Origin: Anaerolineales bacterium
GTDB lineage: Bacteria; Chloroflexota; Anaerolineae; 4572-78; J111
Length of the DNA stretch: 64,000 nucleotides
Direction: 5' to 3'
Assembly (NCBI GenBank): GCA_015075405.1
Contig: JABTUK010000002.1
Span: 1,612,001-1,676,000, forward strand
The translations under genes and the position numbers were made by a program. Numbering within the stretch: the first letter of the stretch is position 1; the number at the start of each line of letters is the position of its first letter. The notes beneath the pieces are model-generated. The model saw only the letters and a program-made list of their open reading frames with translations. It was not told the DNA's origin and did no database searches. Below are positions 26,792 to 36,550 of the stretch, in pieces.

Positions 26792-26857
26792 GTCATACGT
26801 GATGCGTGATGCGTAAGAGCAAATGATCGGCTCAATTTTACGCATGACGCATCATGT
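26792..26857. repeat. Inverted heptamer repeat (GATGCGT)
   Basis: CATACGT, GATGCGT, GATGCGT on the left and ACGCATG, ACGCATC on the right, upstream of leuC. Confidence 0.85.
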
Positions 26858-26908
26858 TTTATAACAAGCAATTGCTGCGAGGAGAGACTTAATTTCGAGG
26901 TACGCTCT

Positions 26909-28330
26909 ATGTCAACCAACGGACATCCCCCCAAAACCCTGTTTGAAAAAATCTGGGATCAACACGTGGTGGTCGCCGAGCCAGGCAACCCGACGGTGCT
27001 TTATATTGATCTTCATTTAATACACGAAGTCACCTCACCCCAGGCCTTTACCGGGCTGCGCGAGAAGGGTCTCAAAGTGCGCCGGCCCGATAAAACCGTA
27101 GCCACCATGGACCACGGCATCCCGACAACCCCGCCCCATATTCCCATCAGCGATGTGCTGGTCATCAAGCAAATTAGCCAGCTCGAGAAGAACTGCGCCG
27201 ATTTTGGCATCCCCTTGCACGGGCTGCACAGCCCCAACCGGGGCATTGTCCACGTCATCGGCCCAGAGTTGGGCTTGACTCAGCCGGGCATGACCATCGT
27301 CTGCGGCGACAGCCATACCAGCACGCACGGCGCATTTGGGGCGCTGGCTTTTGGCATCGGCACCAGCGAGATTGAGCATGTGCTGGCGACCCAATGCTTG
27401 CTGCAAAACAAGCCGCAAACCTATGCGGTGCGTGTCGAAGGCACGCTGGCTGCCGGCGTGTCGGCCAAAGATATTATCCTCAACCTGATTTCTCGCATCG
27501 GCATTGGCGGCGGCACCGGCCATGTCTTTGAGTACATGGGCAGCGCCATTCGCGGTTTGACGATGGAAGAACGCATGACCATCTGCAACATGTCCATTGA
27601 AGGCGGAGCCAGAGCCGGGATGGTGGCCCCCGATGACGCCACCTTTGAATACATCGCCGGACGGCCGCATGCCCCCAAAGGCGCAGCCTGGGAGGCTGCT
27701 GTAGCGCAGTGGCGCAGCCTGCCCACCGACGAGGGCGCAACCTTTGACAAAGAGATTGTGATTGACGCTAACAGCCTGGAGCCAATGATTACCTACGGCA
27801 CCAATCCAGGCATGGGTATGCAAATCACCCAGCGCGTTCCCGACCCGGCGACCATCAAAGATGTTAGCGAACGGCAAACGCTGGAAAAGGCGTTGACTTA
27901 TATGGATTTACGACCCGGCCAGTCGCTGCTGGGGCAAAAAGTGGATGTGGTTTTTCTGGGGAGCTGCACCAACTCTCGCCTCAGCGATTTGCGGCTGGCG
28001 GCCAGCCTGATCAAAGGCCGCAAGGTGGCCGACGGGGTGCGCATGATGGTCGTCCCCGGCAGCCAGCAGGTCAAGCAGCAGGCCGAAGCCGAAGGGCTGG
28101 ACAAAATCTTCAAAGAGGCGGGGGCCGACTGGCGCGAAGCCGGCTGCTCTATGTGCATTGCCATGAATGGCGACCAGTTGGAGCCGGGGCAGTACGCTAT
28201 CAGCACCAGCAACCGCAACTTTGAAGGCCGCCAGGGCAAGGGCGGGCGCACTTTCCTGGCCAGCCCACTCACCGCCGCGGCTACGGCCGTCACCGGCGTG
28301 ATTACTGATGTGCGTACAATCTTGAACTAA
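26909..28330 (+). CDS. leuC: 3-isopropylmalate dehydratase large subunit
   Basis: 473 residues, usual length. The [4Fe-4S] ligands are in [11 protein letters not shown] and [32 protein letters not shown] and the MDHGIPT segment are typical LeuC motifs. With LeuD it isomerises 2-isopropylmalate to 3-isopropylmalate and, with citramalate synthase present, can also convert citramalate to methylmalate. leuD follows after 17 bases. Confidence 0.97.
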   Translation: MSTNGHPPKTLFEKIWDQHVVVAEPGNPTVLYIDLHLIHEVTSPQAFTGLREKGLKVRRPDKTVATMDHGIPTTPPHIPISDVLVIKQISQLEKNCADFGIPLHGLHSPNRGIVHVIGPELGLTQPGMTIVCGDSHTSTHGAFGALAFGIGTSEIEHVLATQCLLQNKPQTYAVRVEGTLAAGVSAKDIILNLISRIGIGGGTGHVFEYMGSAIRGLTMEERMTICNMSIEGGARAGMVAPDDATFEYIAGRPHAPKGAAWEAAVAQWRSLPTDEGATFDKEIVIDANSLEPMITYGTNPGMGMQITQRVPDPATIKDVSERQTLEKALTYMDLRPGQSLLGQKVDVVFLGSCTNSRLSDLRLAASLIKGRKVADGVRMMVVPGSQQVKQQAEAEGLDKIFKEAGADWREAGCSMCIAMNGDQLEPGQYAISTSNRNFEGRQGKGGRTFLASPLTAAATAVTGVITDVRTILN

Positions 28331-28347
28331 TAGGGAAGCTAACTTTT

Positions 28348-28959
28348 ATGGAAAAATTTACTACCTTAACCGCCACCATGGTCGGCATCCCGACCGAGAA
28401 CATTGACACCGACCAGATTATCCCGGCCCGGTTTTTGAAAGTAACCGACAAAAAGGGCCTGGGTGAGAATCTGTTTTTTGATTGGCGCTATGAAGCCGAC
28501 GGCAGCCCCAAGCCGGATTTCATCCTGAACACCGAGCAGGGTCAAAAGGCCAAAATCTTGGTGGCCGGCGACAACTTTGGCTGCGGTTCCAGCCGCGAAC
28601 ACGCGCCCTGGGCGATTATGGGCTACGGCTTCCAGGCCGTTATCTCCACCAGCCTGGCCGACATATTTCGTAACAATTCGCTCAAGTTAGGGCTGCTGCC
28701 CATTGTGGTGGACAAAGAAACTCACTATCAATTGTTAAGCCTGATCGAAGAGGAGCCGGATACTCAAATTACCATTGATTTGGCCAGCCAGACGGTGCAA
28801 CTGCCGGATGGCCGCAAGGTTGAGTTCCCCATTGACAGCTTTAGCAAAACCTGTATTCTCAACGGCATTGATCAGCTTGGCTATTTGCAGCGTCACGCGG
28901 CTGCTGTAGAGGATTATGAGACCGCTCATGCCGACCGGGTAAACACCCTGGCAGCCTGA
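28348..28959 (+). CDS. leuD: 3-isopropylmalate dehydratase small subunit
   Basis: 203 residues. Contains ENIDTDQIIPARFLK and the swivel-domain motif GDNFGCGSSREHAPWAI. It forms the isomerase with LeuC. The stop codon sits inside a hairpin (28953-28978). Confidence 0.97.
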   Translation: MEKFTTLTATMVGIPTENIDTDQIIPARFLKVTDKKGLGENLFFDWRYEADGSPKPDFILNTEQGQKAKILVAGDNFGCGSSREHAPWAIMGYGFQAVISTSLADIFRNNSLKLGLLPIVVDKETHYQLLSLIEEEPDTQITIDLASQTVQLPDGRKVEFPIDSFSKTCILNGIDQLGYLQRHAAAVEDYETAHADRVNTLAA

Positions 28960-28978
28960 TAATGACATCTGTCAGGCT
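28953..28978 (+). other. Hairpin spanning the leuD stop codon
   Basis: AGCCTGA / TCAGGCT (7 bp) with a 12-base loop. There is no T-run, so it is a possible RNA-stabilising hairpin or weak terminator rather than a clear one. Confidence 0.45.
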
Positions 28979-29080
28979 AAATTGTGACGATTTACACTAT
29001 CTGACCTGCGCTTAACGCATTAAGATAAAACTTAGTCCATTGGCGTTGTAATGGCTATATCAAAAAGAAAGGAAAGAACT

Positions 29081-30133
<1,053 letters not shown>

Positions 30134-30138
30134 TCAAC

Positions 30139-30203
30139 GACCGCCGACCGCAGACCGATGACCGCCAAAAACAGAGGCGGTCTGCCGTCTGCGGTCAGCG
30201 GTC
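30139..30203. repeat. Inverted heptamer repeat (GACCGCN)
   Basis: Four heptamers GACCGCC, GACCGCA, GACCGAT, GACCGCC (30139-30166) and four inverse ones (30176-30203). The same array occurs at 43283-43354. Confidence 0.93.
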
Positions 30204-30321
30204 ACAAAAAGGGTCTCCATGCTTACCCTATCCCAACGCAGTACAACAGCCAACAGAGGTGTCAATCGGGCGATAGCCAAATTTGTGGCCGTCGCCCGCT
30301 CCATTGGAACCCCCCTCTTTT

Positions 30322-30440
30322 GAAGATAGAGGATGAAGGCAGAGGATAGAGGATAGCGGGTAGAAGATAGAGGGTAGAGGATAGCTCTTTCTATCTTCCA
30401 TCTTCCATCTACCATCCTCCATCCACTATCCACTATCTTC
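30322..30440. repeat. Inverted heptamer array (GAGGATA)
   Basis: Nine units of the GAGGATA type, one of them shortened to six bases (30322-30383), then seven inverse units of the TATCTTC/CATCTTC type (30392-30440). The rest of the 370-base interval 30134-30503 holds the previous array and the cimA promoter; no gene is seen. Confidence 0.93.
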
Positions 30441-30450
30441 TGCTCCCCCC

Positions 30451-30480
30451 TTTGCTCTCCCTTTCCAAAAAAATTATAAT
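30451..30480 (+). promoter_or_regulatory. Possible promoter of cimA
   Basis: TTTGCT (30451-30456), 18-base spacer, TATAAT (30475-30480). The -10 box is perfect, the -35 weak. The start codon is 23 bases downstream. Confidence 0.45.
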
Positions 30481-30503
30481 CAGCAAATACTCTGGAGGTT
30501 CTG

Positions 30504-32075
30504 ATGACACAAATATTTCTCTACGACACCACCCTGCGTGATGGAACGCAAGGCGAAGGAATTTCTTTATCCTGTAACGATAAACTCAAAATTGCCCAAA
30601 AACTGGATGAGTTTGGGGCGCATTACATCGAAGGGGGCTGGCCCGGCTCTAATCCCAAGGATGCCGAATTTTTTGCTCGACAGGGTGAATTAAATCTGAA
30701 ACATGCCAAAATTGCTGCCTTTGGCAGCACCCGCTACAAAAATACCACTTGTGATAAAGATGCCAACATCCAGGCCCTGGTTGAGGCCAATACACCGGTT
30801 GTAACCCTAGTGGGCAAAAGTTGGGATTTGCACGTGCGCCACATTCTGGAAACGGACCCGGAAGAAAACCTGGAGATGATTGCCGAGAGCGTGGCCTATT
30901 TCAAGGAGCGCGGCAAAGAAGTTATCTATGATGCCGAGCACTTTTTTGATGGTTATAAGGCTAACCCTGACTACGCTTTGTTGACCCTGCAAGCAGCCAT
31001 CAAGAGCGGGGCCGACTGCGTGGTATTGTGCGATACTAATGGTGGGTCAACCCCCTGGGAAGTTGAAGAAATCACCAAACAAGTGGCGGCGCGATTTGAA
31101 GGGCAACGGCTAGGAATTCACCCCCACAATGACTGCGAATTGGGGGTAGCTAATGCGCTGGCCGGGGTGCGCGGTGGAGCCAGACACGTTCAGGGCACGG
31201 TCAACGGCTATGGTGAGCGGGTTGGCAATGCCAACCTCATCAGCATCATCCCCGATTTGCAGCTAAAAATGGGCTATGAGTGTGTCAAGCCCGAGCAGTT
31301 GGCCCGCCTGACTGCCCTCTCGCGTTATGTGGATGAGTTGGCTAACATGACGCCCAATCCCCACCAGCCTTTCGTTGGCTACAGCGCCTTTGCTCACAAA
31401 GGCGGCATCCACGTAGCGGCCATCCTCAAGGTTGAGGAAAGTTATCAGCACATGGACCCGACCCTGGTGGGCAATGAGAAGCGGGCAGTTGTTTCGGAAC
31501 TGTCCGGGCGAGGGAATATTCTTTACAAAGCGGCGGAACGCGGCCTGGATACCAGCCGCGAAGAGGCCCGGCAGGTGTTGGAACAAATCAAGGAGTTGGA
31601 GAATCAAGGTTATACCTTTGAGGGGGCTGAGGCTTCGGTGGATATGATGCTGCGCCGGGCCAACAACAGTTACAAGCCTCCCTTTGAGGTGATTGACTTT
31701 ATGGTGATTACCGAAAACCGGCAGGGCCGCGGCCTCTTTACCGAAGCGACGGTAAAAGTGAAAGTGGGCGACGAAATTCGCCATACGGTCGCCGAAGGCA
31801 ATGGGCCGGTCAACGCCCTTAACCTGGCCCTGCGCCGGGCGCTGTACCAGGATTTTCCCCAGTTGCAGCGGGTCCACTTGACCGATTTCAAGGTCCGTAT
31901 CCTCGACAGCGACGCCGGCACTGCCGCCACCACCCGGGTGATGATTGACTTCCAGGAAGAAGGCACCACCGAATTTTGGACCACCGTCGGCGCGCACCCC
32001 AACATCATCGAGGCCAGTTGGCGGGCCTTGATTGACAGTATGGAGTATGCGCTGCTGAACGGCAACGGGAAATAG
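30504..32075 (+). CDS. cimA: Citramalate synthase
   Basis: 523 residues. The DRE-TIM metallolyase motif is YDTTLRDGTQGEGISLS; GWPGSNPKD, AFGSTRYK, DAEHFFDGYK, HPHNDCELGVANA and GGIHV follow in order, which is the CimA branch rather than LeuA. The C-terminal third is the regulatory LeuA dimer domain. The enzyme condenses pyruvate and acetyl-CoA to (R)-citramalate, the entry to threonine-independent isoleucine synthesis. Good ribosome site CTGGAGG. leuCD just upstream provide the next step. Confidence 0.92.
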   Translation: MTQIFLYDTTLRDGTQGEGISLSCNDKLKIAQKLDEFGAHYIEGGWPGSNPKDAEFFARQGELNLKHAKIAAFGSTRYKNTTCDKDANIQALVEANTPVVTLVGKSWDLHVRHILETDPEENLEMIAESVAYFKERGKEVIYDAEHFFDGYKANPDYALLTLQAAIKSGADCVVLCDTNGGSTPWEVEEITKQVAARFEGQRLGIHPHNDCELGVANALAGVRGGARHVQGTVNGYGERVGNANLISIIPDLQLKMGYECVKPEQLARLTALSRYVDELANMTPNPHQPFVGYSAFAHKGGIHVAAILKVEESYQHMDPTLVGNEKRAVVSELSGRGNILYKAAERGLDTSREEARQVLEQIKELENQGYTFEGAEASVDMMLRRANNSYKPPFEVIDFMVITENRQGRGLFTEATVKVKVGDEIRHTVAEGNGPVNALNLALRRALYQDFPQLQRVHLTDFKVRILDSDAGTAATTRVMIDFQEEGTTEFWTTVGAHPNIIEASWRALIDSMEYALLNGNGK

Positions 32076-32147
32076 CAGGGGAGCTGAGGAGCGGGGGAGC
32101 AGGGGAGAAATCTTTCCCTTGCACCTCAACACCCCTGCTCCCCTGCT
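32074..32147. repeat. Inverted octamer repeat (AGCAGGGG)
   Basis: Four AGCAGGGG-like octamers (32074-32105) and two inverse CCCCTGCT units (32132-32147), starting at the cimA stop codon. Confidence 0.88.
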
Positions 32148-32174
32148 TGAATTTAAATTAATTCAGGATTTCAA

Positions 32175-32657
32175 ATGCTGCACCCTACCGCCCAACGAGT
32201 CGCCGCTGCTGCCCGTGAATTGGGGCTGGAGATTACCATCAAAGAGTTTACGGAGACCACCCGCACCGCCGAAGATGCCGCCCGCGCGATTGGCTGTACG
32301 GTGGCCCAAATTGTCAAATCGCTGTTGTTTGTGGTAGATGGCCGGCCCACGATGGCCCTGGTCAGCGGCCCCAACCGGCTGGACGAGGCTAAATTAGCCG
32401 CCTTGTGTGGCGTCGGTAAAAACAAGGTCAAACGGGCTGATGCGGATACCGTCCGTGAGACCACCGGCTTTGCTATCGGCGGGGTGCCGCCTTTTGGTCA
32501 TGCTACCCGGTTGCCTCTTTACATTGACCAGGATTTCTGGCAGTTTGAGGTTATCTGGGCCGCCGCCGGTACACCGAATGCGGTCTTTGCCATCACCCCG
32601 GCAGACCTGGCGCGATTCACCGGCGGGGTGGTGGCAGATTTAAGTGTAAGGTCATAA
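32175..32657 (+). CDS. YbaK/EbsC-family aminoacyl-tRNA deacylase
   Basis: 160 residues, a stand-alone YbaK/ProX domain. AAREL near the N-terminus, the CTVAQIVKSLLFVVDGRP strand-helix with the conserved Lys, GPNRLDEAKLAAL and the GGVPPFGHAT loop are typical. Such proteins hydrolyse mischarged tRNAs, for example Cys- or Ala-tRNA(Pro). A second paralogue is at 44836-45348. Confidence 0.88.
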   Translation: MLHPTAQRVAAAARELGLEITIKEFTETTRTAEDAARAIGCTVAQIVKSLLFVVDGRPTMALVSGPNRLDEAKLAALCGVGKNKVKRADADTVRETTGFAIGGVPPFGHATRLPLYIDQDFWQFEVIWAAAGTPNAVFAITPADLARFTGGVVADLSVRS

Positions 32658-32667
32658 AGATTTTTCC

Positions 32668-32777
32668 GGTATTTCCCACTTGACGTGGGCTTGCTCCCGC
32701 CGGATTGCCAAATCCGGCGGCAAGGGCGTGGATTTGGCAATCCACGCCGAGCTTACCCACGCTATGTGGGAAATACC
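32668..32777. repeat. Nested palindrome with two complementary hairpins
   Basis: Outer perfect stem GGTATTTCCCAC / GTGGGAAATACC (32668-32679 with 32766-32777), next stem CGTGGG / CCCACG (32684-32689 with 32756-32761). Inside are two perfect 10-bp hairpins: CCGCCGGATT-GCCA-AATCCGGCGG (32697-32720) and GGCGTGGATT-TGGC-AATCCACGCC (32725-32748). Their tetraloops, GCCA and TGGC, are complementary to each other. Confidence 0.95.
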
Positions 32778-32795
32778 CGATTTTTCTGTGTGTTT

Positions 32796-34703
32796 ATGAA
32801 TCTAAACCGAATCCTGATTTTGTCCCTCAGTTGCTTGCTCTTTTTTGTGGTTATTTTTAGCAATACTCCTCCCACGCCAGTAAGAGCAGCCGATGATATT
32901 GAGATTGTTTTGCCGGGCCAACGCATTAAAGAGTCGGCTGTAGCTGTAGCCGATTTCAATAAGGATGGCAAAAAGGAGATTGTAGCCGGGGGAATAGATG
33001 GGATGCTCTATGTTATCAACGGGGCGACCTACACCCTCCTCTGGTCCAAACAAATCGCCAATTATTTTAAGGGAGCATCCTCTACTTACATTTTCTCAAG
33101 CATTACCATTGCTGATTTAAATAGAGATGGCCGCCTGGAAATTATTGTTGCCGTGGGGGGGACCCCCAATCTTCATCTGGTAGGGGGAGTGGTTGTTTTA
33201 ACCTATGTCGGCGGCTCTGCCCAATTTGCGCTCGCATCTGGCTGGCCGCGCCGGGCTTTTGATGAATTGGGCGCAGGCGGCGGCAGTTACCCCGATGGGG
33301 TGCCCGATGGATTTGAGTCAACGCCGGCTGTGGGTGATCTGGATGGCGACAAAGATTTGGAGATTGTTATTTCCGGTTCTGATCGGCGTTTGCACGCCTG
33401 GCACCACAATGGCAAACGGGTGGCCGGCTGGCCTATTGATCGGTCTCGGGGTTTATTCCGAGGCGGGATGTCCTCTCCAGCTCTGGCTGATATAGATCGA
33501 GATGGGTTGCCAGAGATAATGGTTGGCACCTACAGCTATCCTGTGCCTGGCTGCCCCAACCCTTATTTTTTTCTGGCGCTGAATGGCAACGGCTCCGTAG
33601 TGCCTGGTTTCCCCACTCAAACTTCCGAAGTCATCAGATCTTCTCCGGCCATCGGCGATATTAATGGCGATGGCTGGCTTGATATTGTAGTTGGCACGGG
33701 GGACTGGAATGAAAGCTGCGGCGGTATCCCTGATGGGAAGAAGATTTATGCCTGGGATCACCGGGGCCGCCTGTTGCCCGGCTGGCCGACTGTCACCAAA
33801 GGCAATATGGCCTCTTCACCCGCTTTGGGTGATCTTGACGGGGATGGCGATTTGGAAGTGGTGATTGGCTGCGGTTTGTCTTATCAGCTAAATAACCCGC
33901 CCTGCACCGAGCTTTACGCCTGGCACGGCGATGGTCGCAATGTGGCCGGCTTTCCTATGAGTCCCCTCAGTGTCAACCCTGGCTCCCGTCCGGCCTATAA
34001 TGCCCAACCCTTTCCCCCCGTCTTAGCCGATTACGACGGCGATGGCGCTATCGAGATTATGACGATAGGCGCCGGCGCTGGTGGCATTTCAATTGTTAAA
34101 CCTAACGGCCAGATGAGTTCAGATGTGCGTCACGCTACCCCCCGTATCTTGCACAGTTCACCGCTGGTGGATGATATTGATGGCGACAATCTATTGGAAA
34201 CCGTTATCGGTGGCGCGAATGTAGCCAACAAGGCTGCCGTTTATATCTGGCAAGAGACCGGCACGATTTACAGCCGCCGGCCCTGGCCCATGTTTCATCA
34301 TGATGTGGCCCGAACCGGGCTTTACTCGGCGCCTCCCCCTGTGCCACAATTGGGCTTTCCGGCGGAAGTGCGTTTTCTACACCAACAAGGTACCAGTGGC
34401 CCGGAAAGCCTGACCATCACCGTGCGCAACCTCGGCATTGACCAATTCAATTGGCAAGTCACCAGTTCCACCCCTAATCTTCAGATCAATCCCGGCAGCG
34501 GCACAGTTTCTAGCGCCGCTGCTTTACAACTTGTGCTCAATACTACCCCTTACCCCGCTACCAATTCCTGGCAATTTATCGGCAATTTGACCGTCTCAGG
34601 CAGAGCCTTTGGTCAGCACATTGTTTCCAGCCCCCGCACCGTTCCGGTTTGGCTTTATCACGGCCAACTTCAACATTATTATTTGCCCCTTGTAAGAAAA
34701 TAG
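32796..34703 (+). CDS. Secreted FG-GAP/VCBS repeat protein
   Basis: 635 residues from the ATG at 32796; the longer frame to 32685 only translates the palindrome. Signal peptide (RILILSLSCLLFFVVIF, cleavage after PVRA). About seven to eight repeats with calcium-binding DxDxDG-type loops (VADFNKDGKKEIV, GDLDGDKDLEIV, GDINGDGWLDIV) form an integrin-alpha-like propeller. A C-terminal Ig-like domain follows and the protein ends in HYYLPLVRK. Probably a surface or extracellular adhesion/binding protein. No strong ribosome site is visible, perhaps because of the hairpins upstream. Confidence 0.85.
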   Translation: MNLNRILILSLSCLLFFVVIFSNTPPTPVRAADDIEIVLPGQRIKESAVAVADFNKDGKKEIVAGGIDGMLYVINGATYTLLWSKQIANYFKGASSTYIFSSITIADLNRDGRLEIIVAVGGTPNLHLVGGVVVLTYVGGSAQFALASGWPRRAFDELGAGGGSYPDGVPDGFESTPAVGDLDGDKDLEIVISGSDRRLHAWHHNGKRVAGWPIDRSRGLFRGGMSSPALADIDRDGLPEIMVGTYSYPVPGCPNPYFFLALNGNGSVVPGFPTQTSEVIRSSPAIGDINGDGWLDIVVGTGDWNESCGGIPDGKKIYAWDHRGRLLPGWPTVTKGNMASSPALGDLDGDGDLEVVIGCGLSYQLNNPPCTELYAWHGDGRNVAGFPMSPLSVNPGSRPAYNAQPFPPVLADYDGDGAIEIMTIGAGAGGISIVKPNGQMSSDVRHATPRILHSSPLVDDIDGDNLLETVIGGANVANKAAVYIWQETGTIYSRRPWPMFHHDVARTGLYSAPPPVPQLGFPAEVRFLHQQGTSGPESLTITVRNLGIDQFNWQVTSSTPNLQINPGSGTVSSAAALQLVLNTTPYPATNSWQFIGNLTVSGRAFGQHIVSSPRTVPVWLYHGQLQHYYLPLVRK

Positions 34704-34762
34704 TAGACGGTAGGTAGGGAATTAATGCGACCCTGCGACCTTGCTACTCTGCGACCTTGTGC
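34704..34762. repeat. Short tandem repeats (GGTCGCAG / AGTAGCA)
   Basis: Imperfect 7-9-base units on the minus strand (AGGTCGCAG, AGTAGCA, AGGTCGCAG, GGTCGCA) between the FG-GAP gene and ccrM. Confidence 0.55.
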
Positions 34763-34789
34763 TGGTTAGGCAAATTTTCCAATCGAGGG

Positions 34790-34795
34790 TATAAT
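34790..34795 (+). promoter_or_regulatory. Candidate -10 box of the ccrM-like gene
   Basis: Perfect TATAAT with no convincing -35 hexamer. A palindrome TAATATATTA (34801-34810) covers the expected transcription start. Shine-Dalgarno GGAG at 34815-34818. Confidence 0.45.
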
Positions 34796-34827
34796 TGACA
34801 TAATATATTATCTCGGAGTTGACGATC

Positions 34828-35919
34828 ATGCCCAAGCCAGCCCTGCCCCTGGACCAAATTATCCAGGCCGATTGTGTTGAGGCGCTCAACACCCTGCCGG
34901 AAAAGAGCGTTGATCTGATTTTTGCCGACCCACCCTATAACCTCCAACTGCAACAGGAATTGTGGCGGCCCAACATCACCAAAGTTGACGCCGTCACCGA
35001 TGAATGGGATCGCTTTAACAGCCTGGCCGAATACGATCAGTTTACCCGAACCTGGCTGCAAGCCTGCCGGCGTGTTCTCAAAGATACCGGGACGCTCTGG
35101 GTCATCGGTTCCTATCACAATATCTACCGGGTTGGCGCCACCTTGATGGATTTGGGCTATTGGATTCTCAACGATGTGATCTGGGTTAAAACTCAACCCA
35201 TGCCCAACTTTCGGGGGGTGCGCTTTACCAACGCTCACGAAACTCTGCTGTGGGCGCAGAAGAATCGAGGGGCGCGTTACACCTTTAATTATCACGCCAT
35301 GAAGGCGCTCAACGGCGACCTGCAAATGCGCAGCGATTGGGAAATTCCGCTGTGTACCGGCAAAGAAAGGCTCAGACTTAACGGAATCAAGGCCCATGCC
35401 ACCCAGAAACCGGAAGCGCTGCTGTACCGCGTAATCCTGTCCAGTTCCAATCCGGGCGACGTGGTCCTCGACCCGTTTTTTGGCACGGGCACAACCGGCG
35501 CAGTGGCTAAAAAGCTTCACCGCCACTGGATTGGCATCGAACGCGAGGAAAATTACGTCCGGCTGGCCCAGGACCGGCTTGACGCCATCGAGCCGTCGCC
35601 ATTTGTCGAAGAAGTGTTTGTGTTCAAAAGCAAGCGCGACCGGCCGCGCATCTCTTTCAGCAGTTTGCTGGAACGCGGCCTGCTTCAACCGGGGCAAAAA
35701 CTATACCTGGGCAAAAAAGGGGAAACAAGCGCCACTATTTTGGCCAACGGCCACCTGCGGGTGAACGGGCACACCGGCTCGATCCACCAGGTGGGCAAGG
35801 CGCTGCAAAACGGCCCCTGCAACGGCTGGGAACACTGGCACTACCTGGACGAAACCACCGGCGAGCGCATTGCCATAGATGAACTGCGCGAGCGGATTTA
35901 TGCCGAAAAAGAAGTATAA
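34828..35919 (+). CDS. ccrM: CcrM-like N6-adenine DNA methyltransferase
   Basis: 363 residues from ATG 34828 (GGAG nine bases before it). Beta-class order: motif IV DPPY at residues near 33 (FADPPYNLQL) comes before motif I (LDPFFGTGTTG, near 215). Blocks KVDAVTDEWD, WVIGSYHNIYRVG, MPNFRGVRFTNAHET, SDWEIPLCTGKERL and KPEALLYRVILSS closely follow Caulobacter CcrM, which methylates GANTC. The C-terminal part (about 270-360, ending NGWEHWHYLDE and IDELRERI) is the RAMA domain that CcrM uses for recognition. No restriction enzyme is adjacent, so it is an orphan methylase. Confidence 0.92.
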   Translation: MPKPALPLDQIIQADCVEALNTLPEKSVDLIFADPPYNLQLQQELWRPNITKVDAVTDEWDRFNSLAEYDQFTRTWLQACRRVLKDTGTLWVIGSYHNIYRVGATLMDLGYWILNDVIWVKTQPMPNFRGVRFTNAHETLLWAQKNRGARYTFNYHAMKALNGDLQMRSDWEIPLCTGKERLRLNGIKAHATQKPEALLYRVILSSSNPGDVVLDPFFGTGTTGAVAKKLHRHWIGIEREENYVRLAQDRLDAIEPSPFVEEVFVFKSKRDRPRISFSSLLERGLLQPGQKLYLGKKGETSATILANGHLRVNGHTGSIHQVGKALQNGPCNGWEHWHYLDETTGERIAIDELRERIYAEKEV

Positions 35920-35951
35920 GTTTGCCTTTTTAGGAATCCACTGAGAAAAAA

Positions 35952-36518
35952 TCATTTATCCTTGTCTGGCTCGCTGCCGGAGCCGGCCAGCCCCAACATA
36001 CTGCCGGGCAGTTTTAAAATTTGCTGGAGAACTTTTCGCTTCAGCGAACCTTCGGGCATATTTTCAATGCCCTCTTCATAAGCGCCAATGGCGGCAATAT
36101 ACTGGCCCTGCTTGGTGCGGAGTTTGCTTACGGCCTGCCAGACATACATGGCCAGCTCACTTTCGCCTGCTTCTTCCAGCATACTGGCCGATATTTTGTA
36201 GGTTTCAACGGCTTCCTCCAACCGCCCCTCGGCCTCGTAAATCGAAGCCCGATTGCCCCAGGTTTGAGCTTCACCCTTTTTATCCTGTAGTTGGGTAAAG
36301 CGAGTCATGGCTTCATCCAGAGACTGGTGGGCGGCGGGATAATTGCCCAGTTGTTTGTAAGTTACGCCCAAATCATTGTAGATTTCAGCGGCTTGTTTAG
36401 GTTGGTCGGCTGAAACTTGCAGCGCCTCGTTGAATTTTTCCAGCGCTGCCTCAAATTTACCCTTGCGGAAAAGGGCAACCCCTTGTTCTTGAATTTTCTT
36501 GCCAGACGATTGAGCCAT
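35952..36518 (-). CDS. Tetratricopeptide-repeat protein
   Basis: 188 residues with about four TPR units (KFEAALEKFNEALQVSADQ, AAEIYNDLGVTYKQLGNYPAA, GEAQTWGNRASIYEAEGRLEEA). No signal peptide. It is last in a unit with the histidine kinase (32 bases upstream) and the double-HTH regulator, so a scaffold role in that signalling pathway is likely but not shown. Confidence 0.85.
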   Translation of the reverse strand: MAQSSGKKIQEQGVALFRKGKFEAALEKFNEALQVSADQPKQAAEIYNDLGVTYKQLGNYPAAHQSLDEAMTRFTQLQDKKGEAQTWGNRASIYEAEGRLEEAVETYKISASMLEEAGESELAMYVWQAVSKLRTKQGQYIAAIGAYEEGIENMPEGSLKRKVLQQILKLPGSMLGLAGSGSEPDKDK

Positions 36519-36550
36519 GATAAATCATCCTTCTCCGCAGGGGAGCTAAT

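Noticed and set aside
30139..30440. CRISPR array
   Set aside because: Units are 7 bases with no spacers, arms are inverted, and no cas genes are present.
32685..32795. N-terminal extension of the FG-GAP protein
   Set aside because: The extra codons only translate the nested palindrome; the signal peptide begins at 32796.
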